DNA of 64,000 bases, from positions 3,162,001 through 3,226,000 of the forward strand of contig NZ_CP013417.1 of assembly GCF_001524445.2 (NCBI RefSeq). The letters are read 5' to 3'. The notes below the pieces were generated by a model. It saw only the letters and a list, made by a program, of their open reading frames with translations, made no database searches and was not told the origin of the DNA. Below, piece after piece: positions 10,847 through 20,432 of the stretch. The DNA is from Burkholderia savannae. GTDB lineage: Bacteria; Pseudomonadota; Gammaproteobacteria; Burkholderiales; Burkholderiaceae. A program made the translations under genes and the position numbers. Each line of letters opens with the position of its first letter. The stretch's first letter is position 1.

Positions 10847-11097
10847 GGGACTGATGAAGGTTGATGAAGGAAAGCGGTTCGACGCGCGCGGGCTGCCTCG
10901 CCAGCGCCAGGCGCGGCCCGCCGGCTTCGCACGGCAAGGCCCGCGCGGCGCGCGCGCGAAAAAATTCCGGAAGGGGTCATTCTAGCCGATCCGCCCCGCG
11001 CGCTGCCCCGCGAGGCGGCGAATTGCTGCGATCCGGAGGCGACGTGGGCCGTTGGGTCGCGCCTTCGAGCCGGGCGCGGCGCGCGCGGCGGCGCACG

Positions 11098-11421
11098 TCA
11101 GAACAGGATGCGCAGCGCGGTGAACACGAGCATCCCGACGACGATCGTGCCGAGCATGCTGCGCCGCCACAGGAACCACGCGAGGCCGGCCGCCGCCGCA
11201 TAGAAATCGTGGTTCGACAGCGCGAACGAGAGGCCCGCGGGCGTCTCCAGCACGTCGGGCAGGACAACCGCGACGAGCGCGGCGGCAGGCGCATAGCGCA
11301 GCGAGCGCTGCGCGCGCTCGGGCAGCACGGTGCGCTCGCCGCCGACGAGAAAGAGCGCGCGCGTGATCGCGGTAACGAGCGTCATCCCCGCGATCGCGAG
11401 CCAGATCTGCCAGTCGCTCAT
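11098..11421 (-). CDS. azlD: AzlD-type branched-chain amino acid exporter small subunit
   Basis: 107 residues with four hydrophobic stretches. The pattern MSDWQIWLAIAGMTLVTAITR with a downstream RYAPAAALVAVVLPDVL segment is characteristic of AzlD. Its ATG overlaps the azlC stop as ATGA (11418-11421), indicating translational coupling. AzlC/AzlD pairs export branched-chain amino acids and analogues. The neighbouring divergent gene is ilvE, which fits that substrate class. Confidence 0.88.
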   Translation of the reverse strand: MSDWQIWLAIAGMTLVTAITRALFLVGGERTVLPERAQRSLRYAPAAALVAVVLPDVLETPAGLSFALSNHDFYAAAAGLAWFLWRRSMLGTIVVGMLVFTALRILF

Positions 11422-12179
11422 TCGGCGTCCTCCGTGTGCGTCGCGCGGCCGGCCGCGCGGATGCGCCGCCAGTCGGCGCGCTCGACGAACCAGTCGGCGA
11501 CGCTGCCCGCCGCGAGCGCCGCGACCACCGCGAGCGGCAGCGCGAGCCGGTACGGCAGCTCGAACGCGACGAGCGACACGACGCCGGCGACCGCGACGGC
11601 CGCGAGCGTCGATCGGTTCGAGATCGCCGACACCATGATCGGGATCAGCGCGAGCGTGCCGGCGAGCGCGAGCCCCCAGCTGTCGGGAAACGCGCTCGCG
11701 AGCGCGATGCCGACGAGCGACGACGCCTGCCACGCAAGCCAGCTCGTGAGCGCCATGCCCCAGAAGTACGCTTCCTTGCCGGGCACCTGGCCCGTCGCGA
11801 AGCCCTGCTTCTGGAACAGCAGATAAATCACGTCGCCGTTGAAATAGCCGATCGCGAGGCGCCGCCACAGCGGCAGGTACGAGAAATGGGGCGCGAGCCC
11901 CGCGCTGAAGATCACGAACCGCATGTTGACCATCGCGGCCGTGAGGAGGATCGTCCAGACCGGCAGCTTCGCGGCGAAGAGCGGCAGCACCGCGAGCTGC
12001 GACGAGCCCGCGTAGACGAAAATCGACATGCCGACCGCCTGCCCCGTCGACAGCACCGATTTGCTCATCGCGATGCCGGTGACGAGCCCCCACGACAGGA
12101 TCGCCATCAGCGTCGGGGAAAAATCGCGGAAACCCTGGGCGAGGGCGAAGCGGTCGGTGGCGGAAAGGCGAGCGAGCAT
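11418..12179 (-). CDS. azlC: AzlC-family branched-chain amino acid exporter large subunit
   Basis: 253 residues with about eight membrane segments. GFRDFSPTLMAILSWGLVTG at the N-terminus, the YAGSSQLAVLPL motif and an N-M-R-F-V-I-F-S stretch are AzlC hallmarks. It works with AzlD as an export permease. The leftward pair is divergent from ilvE with a 224-bp shared upstream region. Confidence 0.9.
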   Translation of the reverse strand: MLARLSATDRFALAQGFRDFSPTLMAILSWGLVTGIAMSKSVLSTGQAVGMSIFVYAGSSQLAVLPLFAAKLPVWTILLTAAMVNMRFVIFSAGLAPHFSYLPLWRRLAIGYFNGDVIYLLFQKQGFATGQVPGKEAYFWGMALTSWLAWQASSLVGIALASAFPDSWGLALAGTLALIPIMVSAISNRSTLAAVAVAGVVSLVAFELPYRLALPLAVVAALAAGSVADWFVERADWRRIRAAGRATHTEDAE

Positions 12180-12403
12180 CGGGGAGGCGCCGCGAAGGCG
12201 AAAAGCCGGGCCGCTCGCGCGCGTCGCGCCGCCGCCGCCCGTTATTTTTTCACGCAGGTTGCGCGTCGATTATAGCGCCGGACCCCGCCGTACCGACCGT
12301 TGCCCGCACAAAAACGCTAAAATGAGCGTCTTTGCGACGCGCCGCCGTTTCGAGCCGCCGCGCGCGCTTTCTGCGCATCCCCGCATCCACTAGGAGAAGA
12401 CCT

Positions 12404-13327
12404 ATGTCAATGGCCGATCGCGACGGCAAGATTTGGATGGACGGCAAGCTGATCGAATGGCGCGACGCCAAGATCCACGTGCTGACCCACACGCTGCACT
12501 ACGGCATGGGCGTCTTCGAGGGCGTGCGCGCATACAAGACGGCCGACGGCGGCACGGCGATCTTCCGCCTGAAGGAGCACACGAAGCGCCTGCTGAACTC
12601 GGCGAAGATCTTCCAGATGGACGTGCCGTTCGACCAGGAAACGCTCGAGGCCGCGCAGCGCGACGTCGTCCGCGAGAACAAGCTCGAGTCGTGCTACCTG
12701 CGCCCGATCATCTGGATCGGCTCGGAGAAGCTCGGCGTGTCGGCGAAGGGCAACACGATCCACGTCGCGATCGCGGCCTGGCCGTGGGGCGCGTACCTCG
12801 GCGAGGAAGGCCTCGCGAAGGGCATCCGCGTGAAGACGTCGTCGTTCACCCGCCATCACGTGAACGTGGCGATGGTGCGCGCGAAGGCGTCGGGCTGGTA
12901 CGTGAACTCGATCCTCGCGAACCAGGAAGCGACGGCCGACGGCTACGACGAGGCGCTCCTCCTCGACGTCGACGGCTACGTGTCCGAAGGCTCCGGCGAA
13001 AACTTCTTCCTCGTGAACCGCGGCAAGCTGTACACGCCCGATCTCGCGTCGTGCCTCGACGGCATCACGCGCGACACGGTCATCACGCTCGCGAAGGAAG
13101 CCGGCATCGAAGTGATCGAGAAGCGCATCACGCGCGACGAAGTCTACACGGCCGACGAGGCGTTCTTCACCGGCACCGCGGCCGAAGTCACGCCGATCCG
13201 CGAGCTCGACAACCGCACGATCGGCAACGGCGCGCGCGGCCCGATCACCGAGAAGCTGCAAAGCGCGTTCTTCGACGTCGTGAACGGCAAGAGCGCGAAG
13301 CACGCGGACTGGCTCACCAAAATCTGA
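12404..13327 (+). CDS. ilvE: Branched-chain amino acid aminotransferase
   Basis: 307 residues from MSMADRDGKIWMDG; aggaga lies 8 nt upstream. A PLP class IV aminotransferase forming Leu, Ile and Val from their 2-oxo acids. HTLHYGMGVFEGVRAY, the VRAKASGWYVNS region with the Schiff-base Lys, and EGSGENFFLVN (phosphate and cofactor contacts) are visible. It heads a run with a zinc-finger gene and waaF. Confidence 0.95.
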   Translation: MSMADRDGKIWMDGKLIEWRDAKIHVLTHTLHYGMGVFEGVRAYKTADGGTAIFRLKEHTKRLLNSAKIFQMDVPFDQETLEAAQRDVVRENKLESCYLRPIIWIGSEKLGVSAKGNTIHVAIAAWPWGAYLGEEGLAKGIRVKTSSFTRHHVNVAMVRAKASGWYVNSILANQEATADGYDEALLLDVDGYVSEGSGENFFLVNRGKLYTPDLASCLDGITRDTVITLAKEAGIEVIEKRITRDEVYTADEAFFTGTAAEVTPIRELDNRTIGNGARGPITEKLQSAFFDVVNGKSAKHADWLTKI

Positions 13328-13388
13328 ACGCGCGGCGCGCCCGTCGCCGGGCGCGCGCGCCTCGCCATCGCCATAACGAGAAAGCCCC

Positions 13389-13586
13389 ATGAGTGAAATC
13401 AAGGAAATGCCGCTCATCGAACTGACGGCCAAGGATCTGCCCGCCTACTGCCCGAACCCGGCGATGCCGCGCTGGAGCGCACATCCGCGCGTGTTCATCG
13501 ACGTCTCGCACGGCGAGGCGCGCTGCCCGTACTGCGGCACACGCTACAAGCTGCGCGACGGCGAAGTCCTCCGCGGCCACCATTGA
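13389..13586 (+). CDS. Small zinc-finger (CHCC-type) protein
   Basis: 65 residues. Potential zinc ligands are C21, a His in SAHPR, and the CPYCGTRY pair, matching the zf-CHCC family related to the mitochondrial complex I subunit NDUFS6. The bacterial role is not established. It follows ilvE by 61 bp and precedes waaF by ~130 bp. Confidence 0.8.
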   Translation: MSEIKEMPLIELTAKDLPAYCPNPAMPRWSAHPRVFIDVSHGEARCPYCGTRYKLRDGEVLRGHH

Positions 13587-13713
13587 GCGCGCGGCGGTTT
13601 CACCGCCCGACGCGGCGCGCACCGGCCGACCGGCACGCGCCGCCGCCCCTCCCCAGCAACCCGAGCGCGGCGCATGAGCGTCGCGCTTTATTACGACATC
13701 GGAAATCCCCCTG

Positions 13714-14754
13714 ATGCGTCGAGCGTTGGTTATCGCACCGAACTGGATCGGTGACGCATTGATGGCGCAGCCGCTTTTCGCGCTGCTGAGGAAGCTGCAT
13801 CCCCGCATCGTCATCGACGCCGTGGCCCCGGCGTGGGTCGCGCCCGTGCTCGAGCGGATGCCCGAGATTCACGATGTCCATGCAACCGACCTCGCGCACG
13901 GCAAGCTGCAGATGCTGCGCCGCTGGCAGCTCGCGAGCGATCTGCGCGAGCTCGGCTACGACGCCGCGTACGTGCTGCCGAACTCGCTGAAGTCCGCGCT
14001 CATCCCGTGGCTCGCGGGCATCCCGCTGCGGGTCGGCTACACGGGCGAGCATCGCTACGCGCTCCTCAACGTGCGCCACGCAAACCCGAGCAAGGCGCGC
14101 GACGAGCGCCCGCCGATGGCCCAACATTACGCAACGCTTGCATATGCGCCCGGCGCGAAGCTGCCCGAGTCGTTCAACGCGCTGCCGCCGCCTAGGCTCG
14201 AAGCGGACTTGAACGAGACGGCGCGCGTATCCGCGCGCTTCAATCTCGACACGCGCAAGCCGCTCGTCGTGTTCTGCCCGGGCGCCGAATACGGCCCCGC
14301 GAAGCGCTGGCCGCCCGAGCATTTCGCCGCGCTCGCGCAAAGCGTGAGCCAGTCGTTTCCCTACACGCAGATCGTCGCGCTCGGCTCGCCGAAGGACGCC
14401 GCCGCCGCGCAGGCGATCGCCGAGCGCGCGCCGAACGTGCGCAATCTCTGCGGCCAGACGTCGCTCACCGAGGCGTGCGCGCTGATCGCGCGGGCGAACG
14501 CGGTCGTCACGAACGATTCCGGGCTGATGCACGTCGCGGCGGCGCTGCGCCGGCCGCTCGTCGCGCTCTACGGGTCGACCGATCCGCGTCATACCCCGCC
14601 GCTGTCGGAGCTGGCAAAGGTACAATGGCTGCATCTCGAATGCAGTCCCTGCTTCGAACGCGAATGCCCGCTCGGCCACCTGAAGTGCCTGCGCGAGCTG
14701 AGCCCGGAGCAGGTGTTCGGCGATTTGCGCGGGATGCTCGTCGGACAGCGCTGA
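13714..14754 (+). CDS. waaF: ADP-heptose:LPS heptosyltransferase II
   Basis: 346 residues. It adds the second L-glycero-D-manno-heptose to the LPS inner core at the cytoplasmic face of the inner membrane. ALVIAPNWIGDALMAQPLF is the GT9-family N-terminal motif; PGAEYGPAKRWP and TNDSGLMHVAAAL are the ADP-heptose binding segments, and the C-terminal Cys-rich CSPCFERECPLGHLKCL is typical of WaaF. No other core genes lie beside it here. Confidence 0.93.
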   Translation: MRRALVIAPNWIGDALMAQPLFALLRKLHPRIVIDAVAPAWVAPVLERMPEIHDVHATDLAHGKLQMLRRWQLASDLRELGYDAAYVLPNSLKSALIPWLAGIPLRVGYTGEHRYALLNVRHANPSKARDERPPMAQHYATLAYAPGAKLPESFNALPPPRLEADLNETARVSARFNLDTRKPLVVFCPGAEYGPAKRWPPEHFAALAQSVSQSFPYTQIVALGSPKDAAAAQAIAERAPNVRNLCGQTSLTEACALIARANAVVTNDSGLMHVAAALRRPLVALYGSTDPRHTPPLSELAKVQWLHLECSPCFERECPLGHLKCLRELSPEQVFGDLRGMLVGQR

Positions 14755-14885
14755 CGCCCGCGGCCGCAAGGCCGCCCGTCGCGCGGCGCGCACCCCGCAC
14801 CCGACTCACCGCTAAGCGGGCGGCCCTGCCGATGCACGGGCCGCCTTGATGAAACGGCGCGCGCCGCGCGCGAGAGATAGACCCG

Positions 14886-15332
14886 ATGCCACGTTTTGCC
14901 CGCCTCTTCGAAGCCGCCGCCGACACGCTGAACGCGTACTACCAGGCAGTCGCCGACGCCAACCTCGACGCGCTGATGGTCCTCTGGATCGACGAGGACT
15001 TCGCCAGCTGCATCTGGTCGGACGGCACGCACCTGCACGGCCTCGAGCAGATCCGAAGCGGGTTCGGCGAGCGCATGTCGACGCAGCCCGTGACGATCGA
15101 GCCGCTCGACATCCGCGTCTACGACAGCCTCGGCACCGTCGTCTACACGGTCGCGGAAGCGCACCAGCAGGCCGATCTCACGGCCGAGCCGCAGATGGTG
15201 TTCACGACCTACGTGATGATCCACGAGCGCGGCGAATGGCGGATCGCCCACATCCACGCGAGCCCGATCCCCGAGCAGACGGCGGCCCAGTTCGCCGCGA
15301 AGATCCGCCACGCGCAGGGGCCGCTCCACTGA
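14886..15332 (+). CDS. NTF2-like / SnoaL-fold protein
   Basis: 148 residues. The pattern (helical start, W-x-D-E-D-F, a G-x-x-x-I-R-x-x-F segment, then beta strands ending GEWRIAHIHASP) matches the SnoaL/DUF4440-like cone fold. Such proteins serve as small isomerases, binding proteins or partners of other enzymes; no specific role can be named. It is followed after 19 bp by the YheT hydrolase, so probably co-transcribed. Confidence 0.75.
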   Translation: MPRFARLFEAAADTLNAYYQAVADANLDALMVLWIDEDFASCIWSDGTHLHGLEQIRSGFGERMSTQPVTIEPLDIRVYDSLGTVVYTVAEAHQQADLTAEPQMVFTTYVMIHERGEWRIAHIHASPIPEQTAAQFAAKIRHAQGPLH

Positions 15333-15351
15333 GCGAGAGGCGTTCGCAGCG

Positions 15352-16386
15352 ATGAGCACCGCGCTACCCCCCCTTCCCGCTGCCGACGAGACCGCCCGCC
15401 CGGCAGCCTCGTCCTTCTATCGCGCGCCGCTTTGGCTGCCGACGAGCCACGCGCAGACGATCGTCCCCGCGCTCCTCGCGCGCCGTCCCGATATTCCGTA
15501 CCGGCGCGAGCGCTGGGACACGCCGGACGGCGACTTCATCGATGTCGACTGGCTCGCGCATCCGGCGGGCGCCGCGCCCGAGCCGAACGCGCCGCTCGTC
15601 GTGCTGTTCCACGGCCTCGAAGGCAGCTCCGATTCGCATTACGCGCGCGTGGTGATGGCGGCCGCCCGCGCGCGCGGCTGGCACGGCGTCGTCCCGCATT
15701 TCCGCAGCTGCAGCGGCGAGATGAACCGGATGCCGCGCTTCTATCACCTCGCCGACAGCGCCGAAGTCGACTGGATACTGGCACGGCTCGCGACAAGCCA
15801 CCGCGGGCCGCTCGTCGCGGTCGGCGTGTCGCTTGGCGGCAACGTGCTGCTGCGCTGGCTCGGCGAGCGGCGCGGCGACGCCTCGTTCGTCGCGGCGGCC
15901 GCGGCGATCTCGGCGCCGCTCGACGTCCACGCGGGCGGGCGCGCGCTGTCGCAAGGCTTCTCGATGGTCTACACGCGCAGCTTCCTGAAGACGCTGAAGC
16001 TCAAGGCGCTCCTGAAGCTCGAGCAATACCCCGGGCTCTTCGACAAGGACGCGATGCTCGCCGCGCGCACGATGCACGACTTCGACGACATCGTCACCGC
16101 GCCGCTGCACGGCTTCGTCGACGCGAACGACTACTGGACGCAGGCGACGACGCGCCCGCTCCTCGCGGCGATCGACGTGCCGACGCTGATCCTCAACGCG
16201 CGCAACGATCCGTTCCTGCCGGCGTCGGCGCTGCCCGGCCCGCGCGACGTGTCGCGCGCGGTCGTGCTCGACCAGCCCGAGCACGGCGGCCACGCGGGCT
16301 TCATGACGGGCCCGTTCCCCGGGCGCATCGACTGGCTCCCGGCGCGCGTCTTCGAATTCTGCTCACGGTTCACCGATCATGGATGA
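15352..16386 (+). CDS. YheT-family alpha/beta hydrolase
   Basis: 344 residues. The alpha/beta hydrolase triad is visible: nucleophile Ser in GVSLGGNVLLRWLGE, Asp in ARNDPFLP and His in EHGGHAGF, with the oxyanion strand VVLFHGLEGSSDSHY. The THAQTIVPALL N-terminus is typical of the YheT/EMB8 branch of putative carboxylesterases. Its stop codon overlaps the next gene by 8 nt, so the two are translationally linked. Confidence 0.88.
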   Translation: MSTALPPLPAADETARPAASSFYRAPLWLPTSHAQTIVPALLARRPDIPYRRERWDTPDGDFIDVDWLAHPAGAAPEPNAPLVVLFHGLEGSSDSHYARVVMAAARARGWHGVVPHFRSCSGEMNRMPRFYHLADSAEVDWILARLATSHRGPLVAVGVSLGGNVLLRWLGERRGDASFVAAAAAISAPLDVHAGGRALSQGFSMVYTRSFLKTLKLKALLKLEQYPGLFDKDAMLAARTMHDFDDIVTAPLHGFVDANDYWTQATTRPLLAAIDVPTLILNARNDPFLPASALPGPRDVSRAVVLDQPEHGGHAGFMTGPFPGRIDWLPARVFEFCSRFTDHG

Positions 16387-16975
16387 CATCGTCAAACAGG
16401 CGCTCGCCAAGTGGCCGAACGTCCCGCACTGCACCGGATGGCTGCTGCTCGACCGTCGCGGCGGCTGGCGGATGCGCGACGACGCCGCGCAGGCGGCGGG
16501 CGCGCTCGGCTCGCCCGTCCGGCACCCGGCGCTCGTCGAGTTCATCGCCCGCAACTACGAGCGCGACGACGAAGGGCAATGGTTCTTCCAGAACGGGCCG
16601 CAGCGCGTGTACGTCGAGCTCGCGTACACGCCGTGGATCGTCAGGCTCGCGGCGGATCGCGACACTCCGGCGCGCGTCGCGCTCACCGACCACACGGGCC
16701 GCGCGTTCGAGCCGGCGCGCGCGTGGCTCGACGACGCGGGCGGCGTGCTGTTCGCCGACGCGTCGGTGCCGCCGCGCGTCGCCGCGCTGCACGATCACGA
16801 TCTGGGGCTCTTCGCCGATCACGCCGACCTCGACGACGACGGCGCGCACGGCGTGTTGCATCTCGGCGGCGGCGTCGACCTGCCGCTCGAGCCGATCCGG
16901 CGCGACGACGTCGCCCAGCGGTTCCGGTTCGTCGCGAGTCCGGCCGCGCGCGCGGCCGAACGGCCGGAGGGCTGA
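16379..16975 (+). CDS. Conserved hypothetical protein, unknown function
   Basis: 198 residues, acidic and Asp-rich in the C-terminal half, with no signal or membrane segment. I do not recognise a domain with a named function. It overlaps the YheT stop codon (ATG at 16379), suggesting co-expression. The stop codon lies inside the first unit of a short tandem repeat. Confidence 0.7.
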   Translation: MDDIVKQALAKWPNVPHCTGWLLLDRRGGWRMRDDAAQAAGALGSPVRHPALVEFIARNYERDDEGQWFFQNGPQRVYVELAYTPWIVRLAADRDTPARVALTDHTGRAFEPARAWLDDAGGVLFADASVPPRVAALHDHDLGLFADHADLDDDGAHGVLHLGGGVDLPLEPIRRDDVAQRFRFVASPAARAAERPEG

Positions 16976-17050
16976 CGTGGGCGGGCTGACGTGGGCGGGC
17001 TGATGCGGGCGGCTGATACGGGCGGCTGACGCGGGCGGGCTGACGCGGGC
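16969..17050. repeat. 13-14-bp tandem repeat, 6 units, overlapping a stop codon
   Basis: Units of gggctgacgtgggc and close variants (two of 13 bp) run from 16969. Unit 1 contains the TGA stop of the upstream gene. The rest of the 298-bp spacer to 17274 also has imperfect ccgttcgcgccgcat repeats near 17117-17180, and no gene I can support. Confidence 0.8.
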
Positions 17051-17273
17051 CGCGGACAGCCGCACGCTGCATGTGCGTCAGCGGCAGGCGAACCGCGCGC
17101 GGCGCTTGGCCGCTTCGTTCGCGCCGTTCGCGCCGCGCATGCCGTTCGCGCCGCATATGCCGTTCATGCCGTTCGATTCGTCCGGATTCCATCAGGACAT
17201 TCGTCGGCCGGCAGCGTGACGAGCCGCGCGGGCCGGCACGTCGCCCGCGACGATCGCGGCGTCGCGCCGCGCG

Positions 17274-18992
17274 TCACCCGCGCCGGTTGTCCTTGTCGTC
17301 TTCCCGCTCTTCCTTGTAGCGCGCCTCGATCTCGTGCAGCCGCGCGCTGATGATCGACTGCTCGTAGAAGCTCGCCGACTTGAGGTCGCGCGCCTCGCGC
17401 AGCTGCCGGATCGCCGACGGCCATGCGCCTTCGAGCGCGAACTTCTCCGCGAGCGCGCGTCGCTGCGCGACCGCGTCGCCGTTGCCCAGGCTCGCCTGCG
17501 CGAGAAAGCTCCACCAATCCGGCTGGCCGGGATCGGTGCTCGCCTCGGACTGCGCGAGCGTTTGCGCCTGCGCGTAGCGGCGCGCGGCGAGCAGCGCCTG
17601 CAGGTGCGCGGCGATCGCCGCGTGCGAGCCCGGCCAGCGCTCGCGCGCGGCGGCGGCGAGCCGCACCGCGTCGTCGGTGCGGCCCGCTCGGCGCGCGATC
17701 TCGGCCGCGAGCACGTCGAGGCTCGGCGAATTGCGCGCCGAATCGCCCTCGCTGGCCGCCGTGCGCGCGAACACGTCGCGCGCCGCGGCGAGCGCGCGGT
17801 CCGCGTCGTCGTAGCGGCCGCCGAGCATCTCGCCGAGCGCGATCCCGTACCAGTTCGCCGCGACGTTCGGCGCGATCCTGTCGTCGAGCTCCGCGCGCAT
17901 CCGCCGCGCCTCGTTCGCGTAATCGGTCGGCGAGCGGTTCTGCAGCATCCGCAGGCGCGCGCGCACGAAGCCGTATTCCGGCGATTGACGCGGCTGCTTG
18001 TATGGCGCGCGTCGCGCGCGATCGTCCATGTCGGCGATCCGCTCGCCCGTCAGCGGGTGCGTGCGCGCGTACGCCGGCACGCCCGCGTCGCCCAACGACG
18101 CGCGCTCGAGCCGCTCGAAGAAGCCGGGCATCCCGTACGGATCGTAGCCGGCGCCCGCGAGCAATTGAAAGCCGACGCGGTCCGCCTCGCGCTCGGCCGA
18201 GCGCGAAAAGCGCAGTTGGCTGTCGACGGCGAACGCCTGACCGCCCAACGCGATCGCACTGCCGAGATCGCCGCTGCGCGCGAGAATGCCCGCGAGCACG
18301 CCGAACAGCATCGTTGCGAGCGCCGCGTAGCCGCTCTTCTCGCTTGCGCCGATCATCCGCGCGATGTGCCGCTGCAGCACGTGCCCCATCTCGTGGCCGA
18401 TCACCGACGCGAGCTCGGATTCGGTCTGCGTCGTCGCGACGAGCCCGCTGTTGATGCCGATGAAGCCGCCCGGCAGCGAGAACGCGTTGATCTGCGGATC
18501 GCGCATCGCGAACAGATCGAAATCGGGCATGTAGCCGCCGATGAACTGCGCGGCGGCGGCCGCCGACAGCTTCGCCGCAACCGAATTCAGGTAGTCGCGC
18601 ACGAGCCAGTCGTCGAGATAGTCGGGATCGCGCCGCACTTCGCGCATCACGCGCTCGCCGAGACGGCGCTCCGCCTGCGGCGTCAGCGAGCCGCCCGAGC
18701 CGTCGCCGAGATCCGGCAGTTGCAACGAGCGAAGCGGCGCGCGCAAACTGGGCGTGCCCGACGCCGGATCGGCGAGCCGGCTTTGCGCGCCGCCATAAGT
18801 GCCGAACACGCCGGGCGCGATGCCCGACGGCACGGTCGAGATCGCGTCACGCGCGAGCGGCGCGGCGTCGACGATGCCGGCGGCAGGCGCGGATTCGAGC
18901 GGCGGCGCATCGGCCCGCGGCTGCGCGTGGCCGCCGGGCGGCAGGGCGAGCGCCGCGGACAGCAAGACAGCAAACGACGATTTGACGCGCAT
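17274..18992 (-). CDS. Periplasmic M48 metalloprotease with TPR-like C-terminus (BepA-like)
   Basis: 572 residues from MRVKSSFAVLLSAALALPP, a Sec signal peptide ending near GHAQP. The zinc protease motif is HEMGH (H200, E201, H204) with a downstream READRVGF segment giving the third ligand. The second half is helical and Ala-rich, in keeping with TPR repeats. BepA/YfgC relatives act in outer-membrane protein assembly and quality control. It is divergent from moaC, with a large tandem repeat between the two starts. Confidence 0.87.
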   Translation of the reverse strand: MRVKSSFAVLLSAALALPPGGHAQPRADAPPLESAPAAGIVDAAPLARDAISTVPSGIAPGVFGTYGGAQSRLADPASGTPSLRAPLRSLQLPDLGDGSGGSLTPQAERRLGERVMREVRRDPDYLDDWLVRDYLNSVAAKLSAAAAAQFIGGYMPDFDLFAMRDPQINAFSLPGGFIGINSGLVATTQTESELASVIGHEMGHVLQRHIARMIGASEKSGYAALATMLFGVLAGILARSGDLGSAIALGGQAFAVDSQLRFSRSAEREADRVGFQLLAGAGYDPYGMPGFFERLERASLGDAGVPAYARTHPLTGERIADMDDRARRAPYKQPRQSPEYGFVRARLRMLQNRSPTDYANEARRMRAELDDRIAPNVAANWYGIALGEMLGGRYDDADRALAAARDVFARTAASEGDSARNSPSLDVLAAEIARRAGRTDDAVRLAAAARERWPGSHAAIAAHLQALLAARRYAQAQTLAQSEASTDPGQPDWWSFLAQASLGNGDAVAQRRALAEKFALEGAWPSAIRQLREARDLKSASFYEQSIISARLHEIEARYKEEREDDKDNRRG

Positions 18993-19105
18993 GGGCAAGG
19001 ATCTGAGCGGCCGTGGCGTAATTGTTCGATGGAGCTGCGTCATTGTAACGGCGCGCGGGCGCCATGCTCGCGACGCCGGCACCTGTTGAAGCGGTTGACG
19101 TGGTT

Positions 19106-19357
19106 GGATCGATCGGTTCGATCGGTTCGATCGGTTCGGTCGGTTCGGTCGGTTCGGTCGGTTCGGTCGGTTCGGTCGGTTCGGTCGGTTCGGTCGGTTC
19201 GGTCGGTTCGGTCGGTTCGGTCGGTTCGGTCGGCTCGGTCGGCTCGGTCGGCTCGGTCGGCTCGGTCGGCTCGGTCGGCTCGGTCGGCTCGGTCGGTTCG
19301 ATCGGTTCGATCGGTTCGATCGGTTCGATCGGTTCGATCGGGGCGGTCGGGGCGGTC
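19106..19357. repeat. 9-bp VNTR array, 28 units, between the M48 protease and moaC
   Basis: Uninterrupted 9-mers in blocks: ggatcgatc then 2 ggttcgatc, 11 ggttcggtc, 7 ggctcggtc, 5 ggttcgatc and 2 ggggcggtc. The 428-bp divergent spacer 18993-19420 is otherwise without a gene. On plus, the array is an open Gly-Ser-Val/Ile frame that continues into moaC without a stop. Confidence 0.95.
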
Positions 19358-19420
19358 GGATTGGCCGGGCCGGCCGACAGGCCGCGCTGCTATGATAGGC
19401 GCCCTCTAACGGAGCAAGAC

Positions 19421-19909
19421 ATGTCTGGATTCACACACTTCGACGCCGCCGGCCACGCGCACATGGTCGATGTCGGCGACAAGCAGGAGACCAAGCGCAT
19501 CGCGGTGGCGCGCGGCGCGATCCGGATGCTGCCCGACACGCTCGCGCTGATCCGCGAAGGACGCGCGAAGAAAGGCGACGTGCTCGGCGTCGCGCGGATC
19601 GCGGCGATCCAGGGCGCGAAGCGCACGGCCGATCTGATTCCGCTCTGCCACCCGCTCGCGCTGACGCGCGTCGCGGTCGACTTCGAATTCGACGACGCGC
19701 TGCCCGGCGTGCGCTGCACCGCGCAAGTCGAGACGCTCGGACGCACCGGCGTCGAGATGGAAGCGCTGACCGCGGTGCAGGTCGGGCTCCTGACGGTCTA
19801 CGACATGTGCAAGGCCGTCGACCGGGGAATGACGATCACCGACGTGAGCGTGACGGAAAAGCGCGGCGGGAAGTCGGGGGATTGGAAGGCCGGCGAAGCG
19901 GGTGCGTGA
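19421..19909 (+). CDS. moaC: Cyclic pyranopterin monophosphate synthase MoaC
   Basis: 162 residues from [17 protein letters not shown] with ggagcaag upstream; this is the normal MoaC length. It converts 3',8-cH2GTP to cyclic pyranopterin monophosphate in molybdenum cofactor synthesis. [36 protein letters not shown] and KRGGKSG are the family motifs. An in-frame start at 19064 would add a Gly-Ser-Val repeat tail, but it lacks support. Confidence 0.94.
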   Translation: MSGFTHFDAAGHAHMVDVGDKQETKRIAVARGAIRMLPDTLALIREGRAKKGDVLGVARIAAIQGAKRTADLIPLCHPLALTRVAVDFEFDDALPGVRCTAQVETLGRTGVEMEALTAVQVGLLTVYDMCKAVDRGMTITDVSVTEKRGGKSGDWKAGEAGA

Positions 19910-20066
19910 CGCCATCGATCTCGTCTGCGCAAGCACATGAGCAACGCACCGTCGAATCCCGGCGTGGGTCATGCAACTTCGTTGAGCGCGTCGCGGCCGA
20001 CAGCGGCTTCGAGTTGGAACGATATCGCGCGCTCGCCGCCTTTCCCACAGACGTTTGCGATCCGCA

Positions 20067-20432
20067 TCACCGAGCCGTCTTCGCCGCCGGCTCGAAGACG
20101 AACGGCCGCGTCAGCGTAAACGGATACCGTTCGCCGCCGCGCGCGGGCGTCTGCGTGCATTCGACCTTCGACATCGCGTCGACGGCCGCGCGATCCGCCG
20201 CCGCGTTCCGGCTGCTCGTCGTCACCGCGACGTTCTCCGCATTGCCCGATGCCGTGATCATCGCGCGCACGAGCACGGTCGCCCGGCGCTCGAGCGGCTT
20301 CGCGCTGTCCGGATACACCGCGACGGGCATCGTGCATTCGAGCTTCGCCGCATCGCGCGGCGCGAACGCCGCGCAGCCGGCGAGCAGCGATGCGGCAAGA
20401 GGAAGCGTCAGGTACGTCGTCTTGGTCTTCAT
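20067..20432 (-). CDS. Lipoprotein with TonB-like C-terminal domain
   Basis: 121 residues from MKTKTTYLTLPL; lipobox LLAGC gives a lipidated Cys near 19. The mature part (AVYPDSAKPLERRATVLVRAMITASGNAENVAV..) has the beta-alpha-beta pattern of TonB C-terminal domain proteins. Lacking the Pro-rich spacer and inner-membrane anchor, it is not a full energy transducer. Role unknown. Confidence 0.7.
   Translation of the reverse strand: MKTKTTYLTLPLAASLLAGCAAFAPRDAAKLECTMPVAVYPDSAKPLERRATVLVRAMITASGNAENVAVTTSSRNAAADRAAVDAMSKVECTQTPARGGERYPFTLTRPFVFEPAAKTAR

Noticed and set aside
19064..19909. 281-residue MoaC with a Gly-Ser-Val repeat N-terminus
   Set aside because: The start at 19064 lacks a ribosome-binding site and overlaps the leader of the M48 gene; MoaC is normally ~160 residues and starts at 19421 behind ggagcaag.
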